From positions 23,906,001-23,970,000 of the forward strand of contig NC_080574.1 of NCBI RefSeq assembly GCF_029962835.1: 64,000 nt of DNA, read 5' to 3'. Of this stretch, positions 10,572 through 23,871 are shown one piece after another; the stretch's first letter is position 1, and each line of letters starts with the position of its first letter. The stretch comes from Magnolia sinica. Taxonomy: Eukaryota; Streptophyta; Magnoliopsida; Magnoliales; Magnoliaceae. The position numbers and the translations under genes are program-made. The notes beneath the pieces are model-generated. The model was not told the origin of the DNA. It saw only the letters and a list, made by a program, of their open reading frames with translations, and searched no databases.

Positions 10572-13429
10572 TTAATAAATGATACAAATGCATAAGTGGC
10601 ATATAAGTAATTTCAAGTATACAATTTAGTATAAGCAACATGTATAATTTCTAAGTGCCTACATATCAATTATCATAAGATACCAGAGTATCAAATAACC
10701 CTCATTTTGGAAATCTATCAGGGATCATCATGGCCTGAAAATAACACTAATCACATGATCCTAACCATCTGATTTTGTCCATTGATTTCCTATTGTTGGG
10801 CTTTTCCTTTACAACGATACATTTGATGGTGAACCATCAGACAGGCAAAATCATTAAAACCACATTATGCTTTGCTCCGTCCGCTGTGAGGCTGTTGACA
10901 CTTTGGTTTGCTTTTCATCACATGTAGTACGCGCGTGCGTGCTAGAATCGATAAGCGGCTCAATCAAAACTGATCAACTTTGACCTCAACTGCCGAAATA
11001 AGCAGATATGTCTAATATGAAAGTATATGAACAGATTATGAGAAGATTGGTCGTTTAATCAACCACCGACAAAATTTGATAATGATCAGGCAATAATCGG
11101 AGGGTGATCTTCCTTCTAAGATGGGTTATTTTGTGCCTTCCACAAGATAGGACTTTCACAATATCTGTGCAATCAAACAAAAGGAAAAAATCACAATTAG
11201 TTACTAGGAGCAACTGTAAGAATGCGTTTCTTGAAAGAACTGTGTAATATAAGATAAAGAAAATTCATGCGTATGAGCATAGATTTAGATTACAACTAAA
11301 GATTATAGATAAGAATTACCACTATTGGATTACAGCCACACTTATAATAAGTTGAGATAAAATATAAATTGATAAATTTGGTTCTTTCTTTGTTGAATTC
11401 ATTTGCTACCTATTTTTCCACATTAGTCTTTCATTATTATAAGGTGGTAGTAAAAAAAAATCTTTCTAAATCCTTCTCTTATCTAGATTCTTCTTTTGTT
11501 ACAACGGTTCCTCTTCTACTGACGAAGACTTTGTTTCACTCAATCGTCTTTTGTATATTGAACAGCTTGACCACAATTTTCTCTTCGTTCCTAACTCGAC
11601 TACAATACTTCATTAATCATCGCCTAACGTGTAAAACTAGATTTACGCTACCTATAATCCCATAAAAAAATACTCCAAGTATTTTGAAGATCTTTTCCTC
11701 CATATCATGTTTCCCCCTTATTGGCTTTCCCATAATGGCCAGAAATATGGTACACTAGAGGTTCAAATTTTAATGGTCTAGGATGGCATCCGTATGCATT
11801 GTGTACTTTGGATGAGTTTCCTTGCACCTAATGCACCTCTAGTGTTCCCTACAGTAAATGGTCCACAATTAAAAGCCACAATGATTGGATGATTTAAGAC
11901 ATGTGGATGGATGATAGGAAATAAAAATATTTTGCTAGCTAATGAAGACTACCCACAACAATAGTGCACATCTTTTAGGCATGCTTGTTCTATTTGTAAC
12001 ATCAGAGCTGCTCATCAAACTGATCCCATTGTTAGGTCCAGTGGACCACACTTCTGTCACGAAGTAAATTGTGTTAACATTCAACAAACATGTGCGGCCT
12101 GTCCGATGCAGGATTCACGTTCTCTTAGTTAAGATGTCGATGACTCTCCCAATGATTGGCTTGGATCTTGCATACATGTGCCATTATTGTGAGTGATAGT
12201 TAAGTATCAATTGTTTACACCCGATCTGTAGTGACAGATTAACGTAGAGAAAAGTGTGATGAGAAAGATCACCATCTATCTTTAAGTGTGCAAAACCTTG
12301 AATTCATGAGAAAAAAAAAGAAAAAAATTTAAATTTTTTATTAATCAATAATAATGTCTAGACTTCCTATTACATCATTTATCAAAAAAAGCAAAACCCT
12401 AATTAGGAGTCCTAATTTGACTAAATTAAAATTTATATGAGACAGTAAAATTTACTAAAACTAGAAAGTCATAATCTAATTGTGTCGGATGGTTCCAGAC
12501 ATGATTAGAATTAATTCCTAAGAAGACTGCATGTGTTAAAACTTCAAAACAAAGGAGATATGCCCAACCTAAACCTTACTAAAAACAGTATTTTTTTAAT
12601 TGTAATTTTGAAGTGGAAGACAGCGTTTTCTTGTGAAATAAAATGTCACAACCCATAAATGGTCTGTTCCAATCAAAATTCATATGTTATGCATCCCATA
12701 ACAATATTTGGATTAAAAGCTATTGCTGATTTACGGTTCATACTTTGAACAACAATTTTCCCTATCAAGAATGAATTTCTTTGATTCGAACACGCCTGAG
12801 GCCTAGTTACGTCATGCCCTATATAGGATTGGGCCCTGATCTGACAGGTTAGGGCTACTTCCATTTGGTTCTATCTATCTGTGCCAAGAATAGGTCTACA
12901 GTCTGCTCTACATCAGTGATCCAACAGATAATAAGCCAACATGTGGTGGCATATCTATAAGGAAGATCAAGACGAGATCCTCACATGTAATGCGATTGGT
13001 AGGAAGAGATCACGAAGCACAAGGAAGGCTGTAGCCACGAGACATATGTCTTTGCACTTGAAAAAAGCTTATACATGATACATGGTAAGACGAGAAAGGC
13101 CATATACTTCGTAACGGCCTAAAGAGGGCAATCGCAATCGTTGTTTTAGCTGACAACAATTCTTCTTGTAACACATGGCAGAAGTTGAGTGGCTACACAT
13201 ATGTGAAGCCATAAGTGAAAAGTTCTAATACACATAATTAGCCAAGGCAGTGATCAACGGCAACAGATGACATAATCTAATTGGCCATGGACATTCAGAA
13301 GAAGTTAATTACTCAAAGATCATGAAGTTATCCCTCAAGATTGAAATACAATCAGTTACACTTGCTAAACAATTGACCAATTAGGAGAAGATCTGATAAA
13401 CTCATTTTGAGTAAGAAGTATAATTAGCC
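10572..13429. other. AT-rich intergenic stretch without recognisable genes
   Basis: Both strands lack any frame resembling a known protein. The short frames are low-complexity and AT-driven. No RNA gene is seen. Confidence 0.5.
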
Positions 13430-13653
13430 ATGTTTGTTAATTGGCTATCAAAAGAAGATCCCGGAGGCTGGTTCCAATACGAATCTCCAACAAACTATAT
13501 TACACATCTATAAATTTAGCAAAGAATGAAGAGCTTATGTGTTTGTTTATTGGCTAATTAATCAAAAGAAGATCCTGGATGCTGGTTCTAATACGAATCT
13601 CCAACAAACCATATTACACATCTATAAATTTAGCAAGGAATGAAGAGCTTACA
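13430..13653. repeat. Tandem duplication of about 110 bp
   Basis: Two adjacent copies, about 13430-13539 and 13540-13653, share long identical blocks, for example AATACGAATCTCCAACAAAC, ATATTACACATCTATAAATT and GAATGAAGAGCTTA. They differ by a few substitutions and a short indel. Confidence 0.8.
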
Positions 13654-13689
13654 GCCCACGTCTCTCAAATATAATACAACATTACTCTT

Positions 13690-14600
13690 TCCATCAAACA
13701 TTACTTATGGTTCATCTATCATGTATAATAATGATGATAATTATTCAATTTAACTCCCTCATTATCAACCAATGCATGTTGCGAACCAACCTGAATTGAT
13801 TACAGTAAAATATGATAGATAGACAACCTATGTCCACAATCATGTTATCCAACCTATGAAAATCTCTACGTCTCAAACAGATGGCTAGCGGGGCTATCTT
13901 GTCACGAAGTTTGGCCAAAGTTATGAATAAGTCATAATTTAACAATGTCTACCTTGCCACGAAGCTTAGTCGAGCGACGAATAGGTGGTCATCTTACGAC
14001 AACCTTGCCTATGGTATTAAGATCCAAGCAATGAATGGATAGTTGTACCTACGACCATCTTGACTTAAAGTGAGTATTAGAGATGATAAACTGATTGTCA
14101 CCCCACAAACCTTCCTGTCACAAAGTATGTGGCTAAATGACGAATAGTCAATAATCTAAACAATGACCGACTTACCCACGAAGCTCAGTTGTGCAAGTTA
14201 ATGAATAAGCTATCATTTTCCAATGACCATTAACCACGAAGCCCAGTCATGCAACGAACTAACTATTAAAGATCCACCCCCCATTAACCGTCTCTCTAAG
14301 GGACCTGGACTTGCGTGACAAAAAGGGTGATTCTCATAACATTTGTCTAGCTTCGAAGTTAGCTATGTGATGAATAGGCGTCTAACTCCTTCCTAAAATT
14401 AGGATTGTCTCGCATAACAAAGCTCATCTCATGACGAATGGACTATTGTTCCTCACAACTGTTTAGCCATGAAGCTAATTAAGCAGGTGATTCGGCTTTC
14501 ATACTCAAACAGATTGTCATTTTCAACGACCTTATTGCTACAAGCAGATAGTTGTTTCCAATGAGTGTCTCATTATGAACAGATTATTGTTAGTTATCTT
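13690..14600. repeat. Degenerate tandem array around a CACGAAGC motif
   Basis: Units containing CCACGAAGCTTAGTCG, followed by ACGAATAG or similar, recur with loose spacing (about 13900, 13955, 14170, 14233, then weaker copies). The array is irregular and decayed, and no protein is encoded. A T-rich run lies at about 14599-14630 just beyond it. Confidence 0.4.
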
Positions 14601-15717
14601 TTTTTTTTCTTTTTTCTTTTTTCTTTTATCATTTACTTTTTCAGTTGATCGTATTTAGAACTTATTTATTTAGTCAATCAAATTTGGCTTAATTTTAATT
14701 TCTAAAGTTATATCTTCTTAATATTGAACACAGTAAGCTACCACGCACTTAATTGAAAGTTTTTTTTATAGGAAAAAAGAAATCATAAAAAAGATGAACT
14801 TTTCCTTCACAAATTGCCTGATTCCGCACAATCAACGGTTGGATAGTCGGCTGATTTGCACATATTTGATCTTAAGGGTCGTAAGGCGTTTAATTTGAGT
14901 TGAGATACTACCGACTCGAGTGCATAACATAAAAAATTATAACACGTATGACCAAATTCAACACTAACACAATTGTAGTTGAAATTTTGTATCTAAGCAG
15001 ATAAATTACACCAATGATCCAAATTAATGGAAGGCATACTATTAAATGCCTAGGATCTGCTCATAGATTAAAGATTCAACAACTCGATGCTCCTGATTCG
15101 AGTAGGCGCTCAGCTTAGCTGATTAGTGACTTGCCAAGGTCAGTTGTGTCTAGTGCTCTTTCATAGGAAATTTTGGGCGCATCTCATGATACACACCTGT
15201 GGGTTGAGATTCTTGACTTGAGGATATATTAATAATCTTGTTCCTTGTTTTTCACAAATATGACCCATATGCCTCACAGGACGTGAACTTGGTCCCTAAA
15301 ATGTTTGCACCTCAATTGGCACCATGGGCGGAGAAAATGAATGGGAGATGATACTACAAATCAGGAAGAGCCGTAATATGAGAGAGCATTTCCGCACGGG
15401 ACATGTGGCAGTGTGATGTGCAAATGAGGTCTGCCCATAAATGGGCCCTAGAATGGATGGTTTGTCCCAAAAATCACTCTTATCGGACAATCCTATCCAC
15501 ATGATATATTTCATTGAAGTAATGGTTTGAGGTAATGGCTAAGATTCTTTCATGCATTTAAATTTTAAAATGCATACCATTTGTTCTAGACTGATACATC
15601 ACGATGTCATGTGTCTTATAGAAGGTTTATTCTATCATATTAAGGTATTTCTTGCTCTACCGTATCTTTCGGCAAAGTTCAAATTCAGTGGTGACCTTTC
15701 CAGTGCCTAGGTATCGT
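14601..15717. other. AT-rich intergenic stretch
   Basis: No supported gene or element of recognisable type. Confidence 0.5.
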
Positions 15718-15905
15718 TGTGGGCCCCAACATGATGTATGAGTTTTATCCATGCCGTCCATCCATTTTTCCATCTCATTTTAGGGCATGAGCCTATAAAT
15801 GAGTAGATCGAAATCTCAGGTGAGCCACACCACAAGATACAGTGATGATTGAATGTTCACCATTAAAAAACTCTATAGGGCTCACTATAATCTTTTCTAA
15901 TGGCT
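15718..15905 (-). mobile_element. Foldback element, left half only (copy 11)
   Basis: The left arm (TGGGCCCCAACATGATGT, GCCGTCCATCCATTTTTCC, CTCATTTTAGGGCATGAG) and the start of the core are present. The right half is missing: the sequence leaves the family after about 15905. The strand is tentative because the diagnostic core is cut. Confidence 0.7.
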
Positions 15906-16945
15906 TGGATTTTCACAAACCTAGAGTCCAAAATTTCTCGAGTGTCACTCAAAATTTTTGAAAACTTACACATGAAATTTTGTTTCTAAGTATTAGACAT
16001 GGACCAAACTTTGAACAAAGTCTTTAAAGATAGATCGAACTGTGTGAATTCCATTAGATATCATTAAGAAACTATCGAATTTGCCCGATCACTTAAATAT
16101 TGGGTCTAACCTTGTGATCTAATCCTCTAAGGCCCCGATTTAAGCGACCTATCATTGACTAATCAAGACAACCGTAACTGAATAAAACCAAGACAACTAG
16201 AAGTCAGATCTTGATTAACAAACCAAATTGGCCCAATTACTGTCTTAGCCTAAGAACCAACTGTTTAAGGTGATTAGAATCAAATCGTTATTTCTGCTAA
16301 ATCTCACACTCAATTCATTATATAAATGCCCAGATTAATCAAGCAAGCTCTAAACTGCTCATTAGTGGGCCACTAAACCCAAAACTATAAAAAGACGTTC
16401 GTCTTAGGAAGCTTGACGTCCATCGCGAGACATCAAGCCAAGATCGCATATCGAATCGTTCAACTTGGGCTCACAGGGTGAGTGCATGAGATGTGTGAGT
16501 GATCCTGAAGATAAGTAGAAACTTAAGTTAATTCTCCACATTCAAATTTTGTTGAAGTTATTACTTTCAAACTATTAGATCACAATCAAATTAAGGATAC
16601 TAACCTAAGTTAATACGCTACTCATATCCGTATAGTCGCTATCCCAATTGATGATCAGTAGCCATCAAACTGACTCTTGATCATAACTATCGATTGCCAC
16701 ATTTTAATTGCAAGGCGATCATATTCTTATATACATCACCACTAGGGACAACTATCCTACGGCGTAGATTGACCCGTGCATCTCTTAGTAGACCCTAAAA
16801 GGTAGAATTAACCTTCCATATATTTATAATATTAAATATTTAGCCATTACGGCCAAATGAAACAGTTCTGACACTATAAATATCCATACATGGGTAGCCC
16901 CTCAATTTCTATACGAATTTGACTTAGTAAGGGAGAGAAAAAGAA

Positions 16946-16999
<54 letters not shown>

Positions 17000-19370
17000 A
17001 TCTTGGCAGTTGACCTTATTGGAATTCATTCAATCTAGCCATAGTTACTTCTGTTTTCCTCTGCTAAATCCTCATCCACTCGTGATCAGAGATAATAAAT
17101 ATATCCTACCTTCTAATTTGGGCTTCTTGATGATGAATTCCTTTTATCTTATATAGATCCTTTTAATTGGTTTAAGAATTAGAGTTTACACAAAAACTTT
17201 AACCCTATGTACCTAGAGATTGAGAAATCTCTCTTATAAGGTGTGAACCATTCTTTTATGTTTTCTTTTATAAACCCATGATAATGTTATATAATAATTT
17301 TTAGTTGATGTTAGAATTTCATATGCTATTTATACTTGAATTGTTTTATTATTGTATCTCTAATATTACTTGATGTTAGTAGCCAACATACTTGATGAAA
17401 TGCTTAATCAATGTGAAATTTCTACTACTAGAACTTTTTTACACCAATTAATAAGTAATGTTGATATACATTGGATTATATTGATGTACATTAGATTGTA
17501 ATGGTTCATACATTTGTTCTAATGTTATATCCTGGTGTGGTATTAACCTGTGTTATCGGTATACGTGAGGTTTTGTTGACACACTTTAGATTGTGCTAAT
17601 TCATATATGTGTTAAATTGATATATCATGTTATGGTATTAAGTCATTTGTGACTATTATTGTATATTTGATCAGTTGAATTGTTGTTGTGGTTGGTCGAG
17701 TCCTGCAAATCATGTAAGTGGATAGCCTACTTTGGGTCAGCTAACCCGGACTTATACGGTCGACCGAAGTTGAACATGGATTGTGAACTGTAGTTGGAAC
17801 TACATGGGATACTTTGCACTCAATGCCAGTTTTGCCCAGAGCTTTCCATAGTCGAACGGATCTATTCGTTCATTCTTATGCTTGGTGATTATATAACATT
17901 TGAAGGAGTTTGGGATACCATTGTTATCAATGATTTAAATACATTCATAACTGTTAGTGTGTTAAGATCTTACAAAGACTCATGAGCTTGACATAGTGTT
18001 ATGAGACATTGTGTTCGAGCTGTCAGCCTATGTTAAGGTGACGAGCTCCACATAAGGTCCATTGAGTACTAATGACGAGCCTCCATGTAAGGTCCGTAGT
18101 ATACATTCACAGTAATTAAATCGATAATATCGTAACAAAACACTCCAATTAGTACATCAATCAATCAAACCATTACAAATAATTTATTTTAATTCTACTA
18201 GTGAAGAATTCACAAGATGATCAGATTGATTTGAATTCATAAATCCTATCAATTATATCAACAACATTGTTATTCATTCGATTATATTACACAATGAGGC
18301 CCGCATTTGATTATCATCTTAGGTCGTTAAACCCTAAATGATCGAATAATTAAAATAATATGTTCATTAAATTTAATTATTTAAATTCAGATTCTTGAAA
18401 TTTCTATTCGGGCAATTATCGATTGATGCCATTAAATTGAGAAAATACATCATAAGGTACACAGATCGTTGGACGAAATTTAACCAATTTAGACAGATCT
18501 ACACCTATCATTGCCTACTCCTTGGTCAAACACTAGAGAGGAGCATAGATTTATTAATCTAAACTATTCATATGCTCATTTACATATATATTATGAAATT
18601 GAATAGTAAATGATTGATCATGGTGGTCCACTGGATGATTGGATTATACAGATTCTTGAGGTCTTGAAATTTTTGCATCTACACATTGGATAAATGGTGT
18701 AAATCTAACCACACATATAACAATTGCCCATGTCGACCTTATATGCCAAGTGATACCAACACTTGCGCATAAATCTAAGTTTTACTTATTAAACGCTTCT
18801 AGATCTAACTATTGTGGCTCATCTGATGGTTAGATTGATTTGGAAGTTAGGGCTTTTGTATATTTTGGCCTTAAGGATTGTATAATCCGTACAGATCTAA
18901 TATAATTCGATCAGATGTACACAAGTTGATCTCTGTGACATGAAATTTTGTATGAAATCTTAGCTTTCCATCGTCTTTGCATCATTTCTACCCATATATC
19001 AATACAATGAGCGTATGACTGATCGACACCGTTCATGGCATAGATTGAATCAAATCACATTAAAATGCATGCAAAAAATAATGAAAGAATGATAATAAAT
19101 TTACCGGATCTAAGCTCTACAAAATCATTTCTCTCTTTCCATTTCTCAGTTATACGTAGTGACTTTTTGTTAATTTATGAGTTGAGTAGAACTCCTAGTA
19201 GGACACTTCTTTAAAAAAAAATAATGCTTATTTGATAAATTGAGATATATGGGAAAAGTTGGAGATACATACAAGGGAGAATGATTAGGGATAGAGATAA
19301 GATTTGAGATAATATAGAAATGCTAAATTTCTGTATCAAATTTAAAATTTTCATCAGCATTACACATATA
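15906..19370. other. Long AT-rich intergenic stretch with (GA)n microsatellite
   Basis: A GA dinucleotide tract lies at about 16951-16995, preceded by a CTATAAATATCC TATA-like motif (about 16874) and followed by thymine-rich DNA. That pattern could be the promoter region of an old LTR, but I cannot find paired LTRs, a primer-binding site or coding remains. The rest is AT-rich without supported genes. Confidence 0.4.
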
Positions 19371-19473
19371 GTGGGGTCCATTTGAGCATATAACCATCCT
19401 CATTTTTTGGCTCATGCATTAAAATGAGCTGGTAAAATGGATAGACGGCATGGATTAGATATACACATCAAGG
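19371..19473. mobile_element. Foldback element, right-end fragment (copy 12)
   Basis: Only the right arm remains: CTCATTTTTTGGCTCATGC, AAAATGAGCTGGTAAAATGG, then ATAGACGGCATGG and a closing GTGGGACCCAC. Confidence 0.65.
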
Positions 19474-20139
19474 TGGGACCCACATATTTCCCACGGATTT
19501 CATTCACGAAATTCCCATCGTATCTCAATTTTGGAGTGTAAAATATCCATGCAGCTTCCTCTCTTCCAAACAACATTCAAATGTCATCTATACTTATTTA
19601 CCACAATTTATTATGATAAATGGAAAAATAAGCTTCCTAGATTCACTTGGCCAACATGTATATTGGAATGCCTTGATTTTTTGAAAACCAATTAATCTTG
19701 ATATAAAACATCAGTTGAGTGGATTGGATGGCATATATACATCACAATGGACCTCACATGCAATTTAGACTATTTTAATAGTGAGACTTTCCATGTCAAT
19801 TATTTTCCGCTGTGTGGCGTACCTACTCGTTGAATCAACGTAATTTTTGATCCCTGGTCCAAAAAACAAAGTGGGACATCTGATTGATAGGGTGGATCTC
19901 ATCTACTTGAATTCCTTCCCTCCTCATCTTGTAATGGCTGGACATATAAAGTCACGCACGTGTTTTGAAACTTGGGACACAGAATTTGAGAGACCAAGTG
20001 GAGAGACTCGGGACTGGGTAAAGGACAAGTCGATGGCTGGCTTCAAGAATTATTTGCTGGGATGAAAGTGTCCAAACGCTTCTCTCCTTTATACACGCAA
20101 GCAGACCCATTTATAACATCAATGGGCAGGCTTGGACAT

Positions 20140-20900
20140 GGAATTGAAGGACTGACAGGAACGAGGGCTGAAAGTCCAGTGGTTTTAACCCGTCTAATCC
20201 ATGACCGACCTGATATTGGGTTATATCGGGTTCGGTTTCAAGCTTGGACTATAGAAACACTAAACTGATAAAACTTGGGTAAGGCTTAGGTTGAGGTCTT
20301 GGGTTACCCAACCCAACCTGAACCCGATCTATATATTGAGTTCCGATCGTATGCATTGAAGGCACAATAATTTCTAGTGCTGTCATATCTCATTAGTCCA
20401 TGTCATGTCATTTCTGATGGCTCAAGCTCACAATATAGGCTGGATTTCTTTATCCCAAATAGATTGAGTGCTACACAACTTGGCTTTTAAAGGAGTTCTT
20501 ATTTTATATTTTAGCTTATTTGTTTAGAAAAAAATGATTTTTTAAATAATAAATAATTATATTTATAATTAATAAAATCATAAATATAAATAATAAGACA
20601 TGCATTGAAATATAATAGACTAATATAATAATGAGAATATTAACATGTATCCACCTGACCAACTCAATCAATCCGATTAAGCCCGCTTAGGTTAGACTTG
20701 GTTTGAGAATTCCCAACTTGAAGTAGGGTTGGGTTGGGTTAGGATTAAGGTATAGAAACCTTAGGTTGGGCTAGGGTTGAGCACCAAACCGACCCAACCC
20801 ACCCGCCTTTCTGTGTACACTTAAATAGCTCAGTCAGGCGCGGGCTTGAATGAACCGGGCCAGACGCAGAGTTGGAGTGGAGTGGGCCTAACCTACAGGC
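20140..20900. repeat. GGGTT/CCCAACC-rich repeat-derived region, possible hAT-type relic
   Basis: Blocks such as GGTTATATCGGGTTCGG, GGGTTACCCAACCCAACC and AAACCGACCCAACCCACC sit at both sides of an AT-rich middle. This resembles the terminal composition of common plant non-autonomous hAT elements. I cannot fix termini or a target duplication. Confidence 0.3.
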
Positions 20901-22328
20901 AAAACGGGCTCGACAGTGACCAGCTCTACCAACTTTCGTAGCTGGTTGTTATAGTTATACGACTAATCTACCTTTAACCAGGCCACTGATCAGCTGGTTG
21001 TGAAATGAATGTGCATCCCTTTTTTGGCCCACGAAATCAACGGTCCTAGTTACTTCACACAAGTGCATGGTGATTCGTGGTCACTCCCATTCGGACCGGA
21101 ATCCTCTGCAACACCTGTCGTATGCAGCCAGTAATACCCTACAGGGAAAAGTTGGGAGGAGACGCCAACCATAGATTTCGTGTGTCGGTCTCAAGACACT
21201 GTTTATATTCCATCCCACCCGTTCATCCAATGCGTCTCACTGTGATGAAGAGAAACTCCAAAAATCAGCCTGATACAAAATTCAGGCGGGTCACACTGCG
21301 TTAACTTAGACGTTTTAGGGGCGATTTTATGTTGCTTCCTTTCACGTGGCTCACTTGAGTTTTGAATAACGCTGATTTTTTCCCCTTTCTTTGGGATTTA
21401 CGTTGAAAATGAGAAAAAAATGACTGATGTACGGAGTGGATAGCACACACAAAGTACGGTGGGCCCCATAGAGCCTGGGTTTTGTAGCTGTTGTGTATAA
21501 GAGGCGTTGTACGGGTTTCCGGTCCCACACATTCCTACTTTGGAACCATGGAGTCGTCTTGATGAGTGCCCGTACAATTTGTTGACATCCTAGGATTCCG
21601 TATACGTGGACCCATAATTCAGTGATCCTAACCATTAATCCATAGGCACGCCTTTTTTTCTTTTTTTTTTCCACAGCCACTACTGTTAAAATGTGGACAA
21701 ACCGTATCTTTGTAGCAACCGTATTGAAAGGTTGGATCTCTCAATATGGAAGATTTCTGCAGCATCACCCTTCCATAGCGGGTGGGCCTCACATGCAGAA
21801 GCTGATCATACTGTTCCTCCTCGAAACCACACCCATAAACACAATACATTCCGACCCAATTTCCATTTCAAATTCAGATTAAAAAACAAGGCAGCAAGGC
21901 ACTCACAAAAAAAAAAAAAAAAAAAAAAGCCCACATAAAAAACAGTGGCAGTTGAAACAACTTTGCAACTGGGCCATGGCAAAACTGGCATTGACCCTTC
22001 TGTCTATAGTACATCGATGACACGAAGGACATTAGCAAGTGATTTTGGTAATTTCGTAATACTTTTGGACGAAAATTAACAAAATGCCTGGATTCCATAG
22101 ACAAAGCAGACTTTCCACTCGTTAATCGCACACGCGTGTGCAATAAAACTCGTGTACGCGCCACACATGTGCCAGCATGACGTACAAGTGCGCTATCTAA
22201 TCCATTCATCAGGTTGATCCGACCTTGACACGTACTCCCAAAATTAAATCTAGTCCAATCAGCATGTAGGCCCCAATACTGGAAACCGTACATTAGAAAA
22301 TTTGAGCCTAGTTTTTCAGAGCCGTACA
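20901..22328. other. Intergenic stretch downstream of the ERF gene
   Basis: It contains a right-half foldback fragment at about 21340-21476 (ending GTACGGTGGGCCCCATAGAG) and a poly-A tract at about 21907-21928. No gene is supported. Confidence 0.45.
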
Positions 22329-22334
22329 TTTATT
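22329..22334 (-). terminator. Possible polyadenylation signal of the ERF gene
   Basis: AATAAA on the minus strand, about 245 bp downstream of the stop codon. The position is plausible for a 3' UTR, but single hexamers are weak evidence in plants. Confidence 0.3.
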
Positions 22335-22576
22335 TTGCAATCTGTGGCCCACCTGACAAGTAGAACAACTGTGCCTTGGGTTATGGTATATATATATATA
22401 TAGTGATTCCTTTCTGATGGATGGATTGGATCCGATACCTATTGTGGCATGGTGGCACATGTGTGGCGTGTACATTACCTATATTGCACACGTGTGCGCG
22501 CTTAGCAAGGCTTTTCCGTAGAGGGCACTACGGTCATTTGTAATTTTACTCTAATAAATACTGGCACCGCACCCGA

Positions 22577-23182
22577 CTACGAAATCCGGCTCCACACCAC
22601 CAAGCTATGGTGACTGACATCATCCCCGCACAGATCGAGGGCAAACTCGTCATTTCCAAAGGCATTTTGGTAATTTCTGGTGCCACACGAGGTCAGAAAT
22701 TCATCCTCCAGTTCTAATCTGACAGGGCTGTGCAGAGGAGCCTCTTTCACATCGTCAAAGAAACTAAGGATCTCTTCATCCAATTCCCAAAATGACCCGG
22801 ACCCCGAAATCGAGATCGGTTCGGGCACGGATCGGCCCGATACATTCCGGGCGAGTTTCTCCGTTTCGGCTGCTTTCGCAGCGGCCTTCTGTATGTCTCT
22901 CCGCGATGCTGAGTCAGGCCGAGGCAGCGAACTCGCCAACTCGGGGAAGTTCAGAGTCGCCGAACTTCCCCTCAAGAAGAAGGCGGCTGAGTCGTAGGCG
23001 CGTGCCGCCATCTCGGCCGATACGAAGGATCCGAGCCAGATCCGAGTCTTTTTACCGGGCAAGCGGATCTCGGATACGAACCGGCCCCAGCTGCGTCGGC
23101 GCACGCCTCGGTATGATAAATCCGATTTGCGGGGGCGCTTATCGGATTCATGCTGGAGCGTGTCTGATCGGGAGTCTGCCAT
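22577..23182 (-). CDS. AP2/ERF transcription factor, DREB-type (201 aa, intronless)
   Basis: The protein starts [13 protein letters not shown] and has one AP2 domain at about residues 24-81, with [35 protein letters not shown] and LNFPEL in family order. The residue before SEIR at domain position 14 is valine, the DREB-type residue; position 19 is leucine (RLPG) rather than glutamate. An alanine-rich helix ([13 protein letters not shown], residues 94-106) and an acidic C-terminal region ([12 protein letters not shown], about 133-144) follow, as in DREB A-4/A-5 relatives. Such proteins bind DRE/GCC-type promoter elements in the nucleus and often regulate stress or developmental genes; the target set is not readable here. 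I chose the ATG at 23182-23180 because it gives the normal short N-terminus. The frame stays open upstream for 58 more codons, but that part has no ATG to begin it. Single-exon structure is usual for this family. Confidence 0.88.
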   Translation of the reverse strand: MADSRSDTLQHESDKRPRKSDLSYRGVRRRSWGRFVSEIRLPGKKTRIWLGSFVSAEMAARAYDSAAFFLRGSSATLNFPELASSLPRPDSASRRDIQKAAAKAAETEKLARNVSGRSVPEPISISGSGSFWELDEEILSFFDDVKEAPLHSPVRLELEDEFLTSCGTRNYQNAFGNDEFALDLCGDDVSHHSLVVWSRIS

Positions 23183-23871
23183 GAGAGAGTGTGAGGGAGA
23201 GAGGGAGAGAGATGGGATGGAACGAGAGAACGGAGGATTCCCGCGCTTTTTGTAGGGGCGCGTGGGGCTTTTTCGAATACTTGTGACGAAAGCCAGCTGG
23301 AGGTGGGGCACACGGATTTTGTTCGCGAGGACAGAGGGTACGGTCCGGAAGATCACGGAGGATAGGAAGTTACTGAAATAACCCTGGCTTTGATTTCTTC
23401 TTCTTTTTATTTTTTATTTTTTAACGTTGAATACGTCCGTTTAGTAAAACTTTGATACTCTGGAAGAGTGCAATGCATGATACGCGTGCACTTAAAAATT
23501 ACTTGCAAACTGCAGGCATGCCGGTATTCAAGGAAACCGTTCAAATTTTGGGTTATGAGTTTAGATCTATCACAAACTAAAAGGAACCCTTATTTGGTTA
23601 TCTTAATATCACATTGATGTACATCTATTGGACGGTTAAAAATGAAAACTATCCACTGGTCTTGTTTTAACAGACAAGTGTCCGGGAATCAGAAGTAGGA
23701 TTTTTAAACCAGTCTGATATCTTCTTGATAACTTGGATACAGTTTGTTCCACAACTCAATCAGTATAGTTTGGGTTACTGTATGCCACGTCTACCACTAA
23801 TTTAAGTGCCTGCACATCAACCATCATACGCGTCCATGGTATGGAATCACTCCCTTTTTGGCTTACAAATT
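23183..23871. other. 5' flank of the ERF gene
   Basis: The first 180 bp upstream of the ATG are GC-rich, with a purine-rich leader (GAGGGAGAGAGGGAGAGAG on the plus strand). No clear TATA box is visible; only a weak AT-rich run is present near 23400-23425. Beyond it I see nothing specific. Confidence 0.4.

Noticed and set aside
16860..17060. An LTR promoter region (TATA motif followed by GA repeat)
   Set aside because: No paired LTR, primer-binding site or coding remains could be found, so only the microsatellite is reported.
22680..23184. Two plus-strand open frames over the ERF gene
   Set aside because: They are antisense shadows of the AP2/ERF coding region, with arginine/serine-rich composition and no family match.
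23183..23356. N-terminal extension of the ERF protein by 58 residues
   Set aside because: The extension has no ATG to start it and does not resemble the family; the ATG at 23182 gives the usual short N-terminus.
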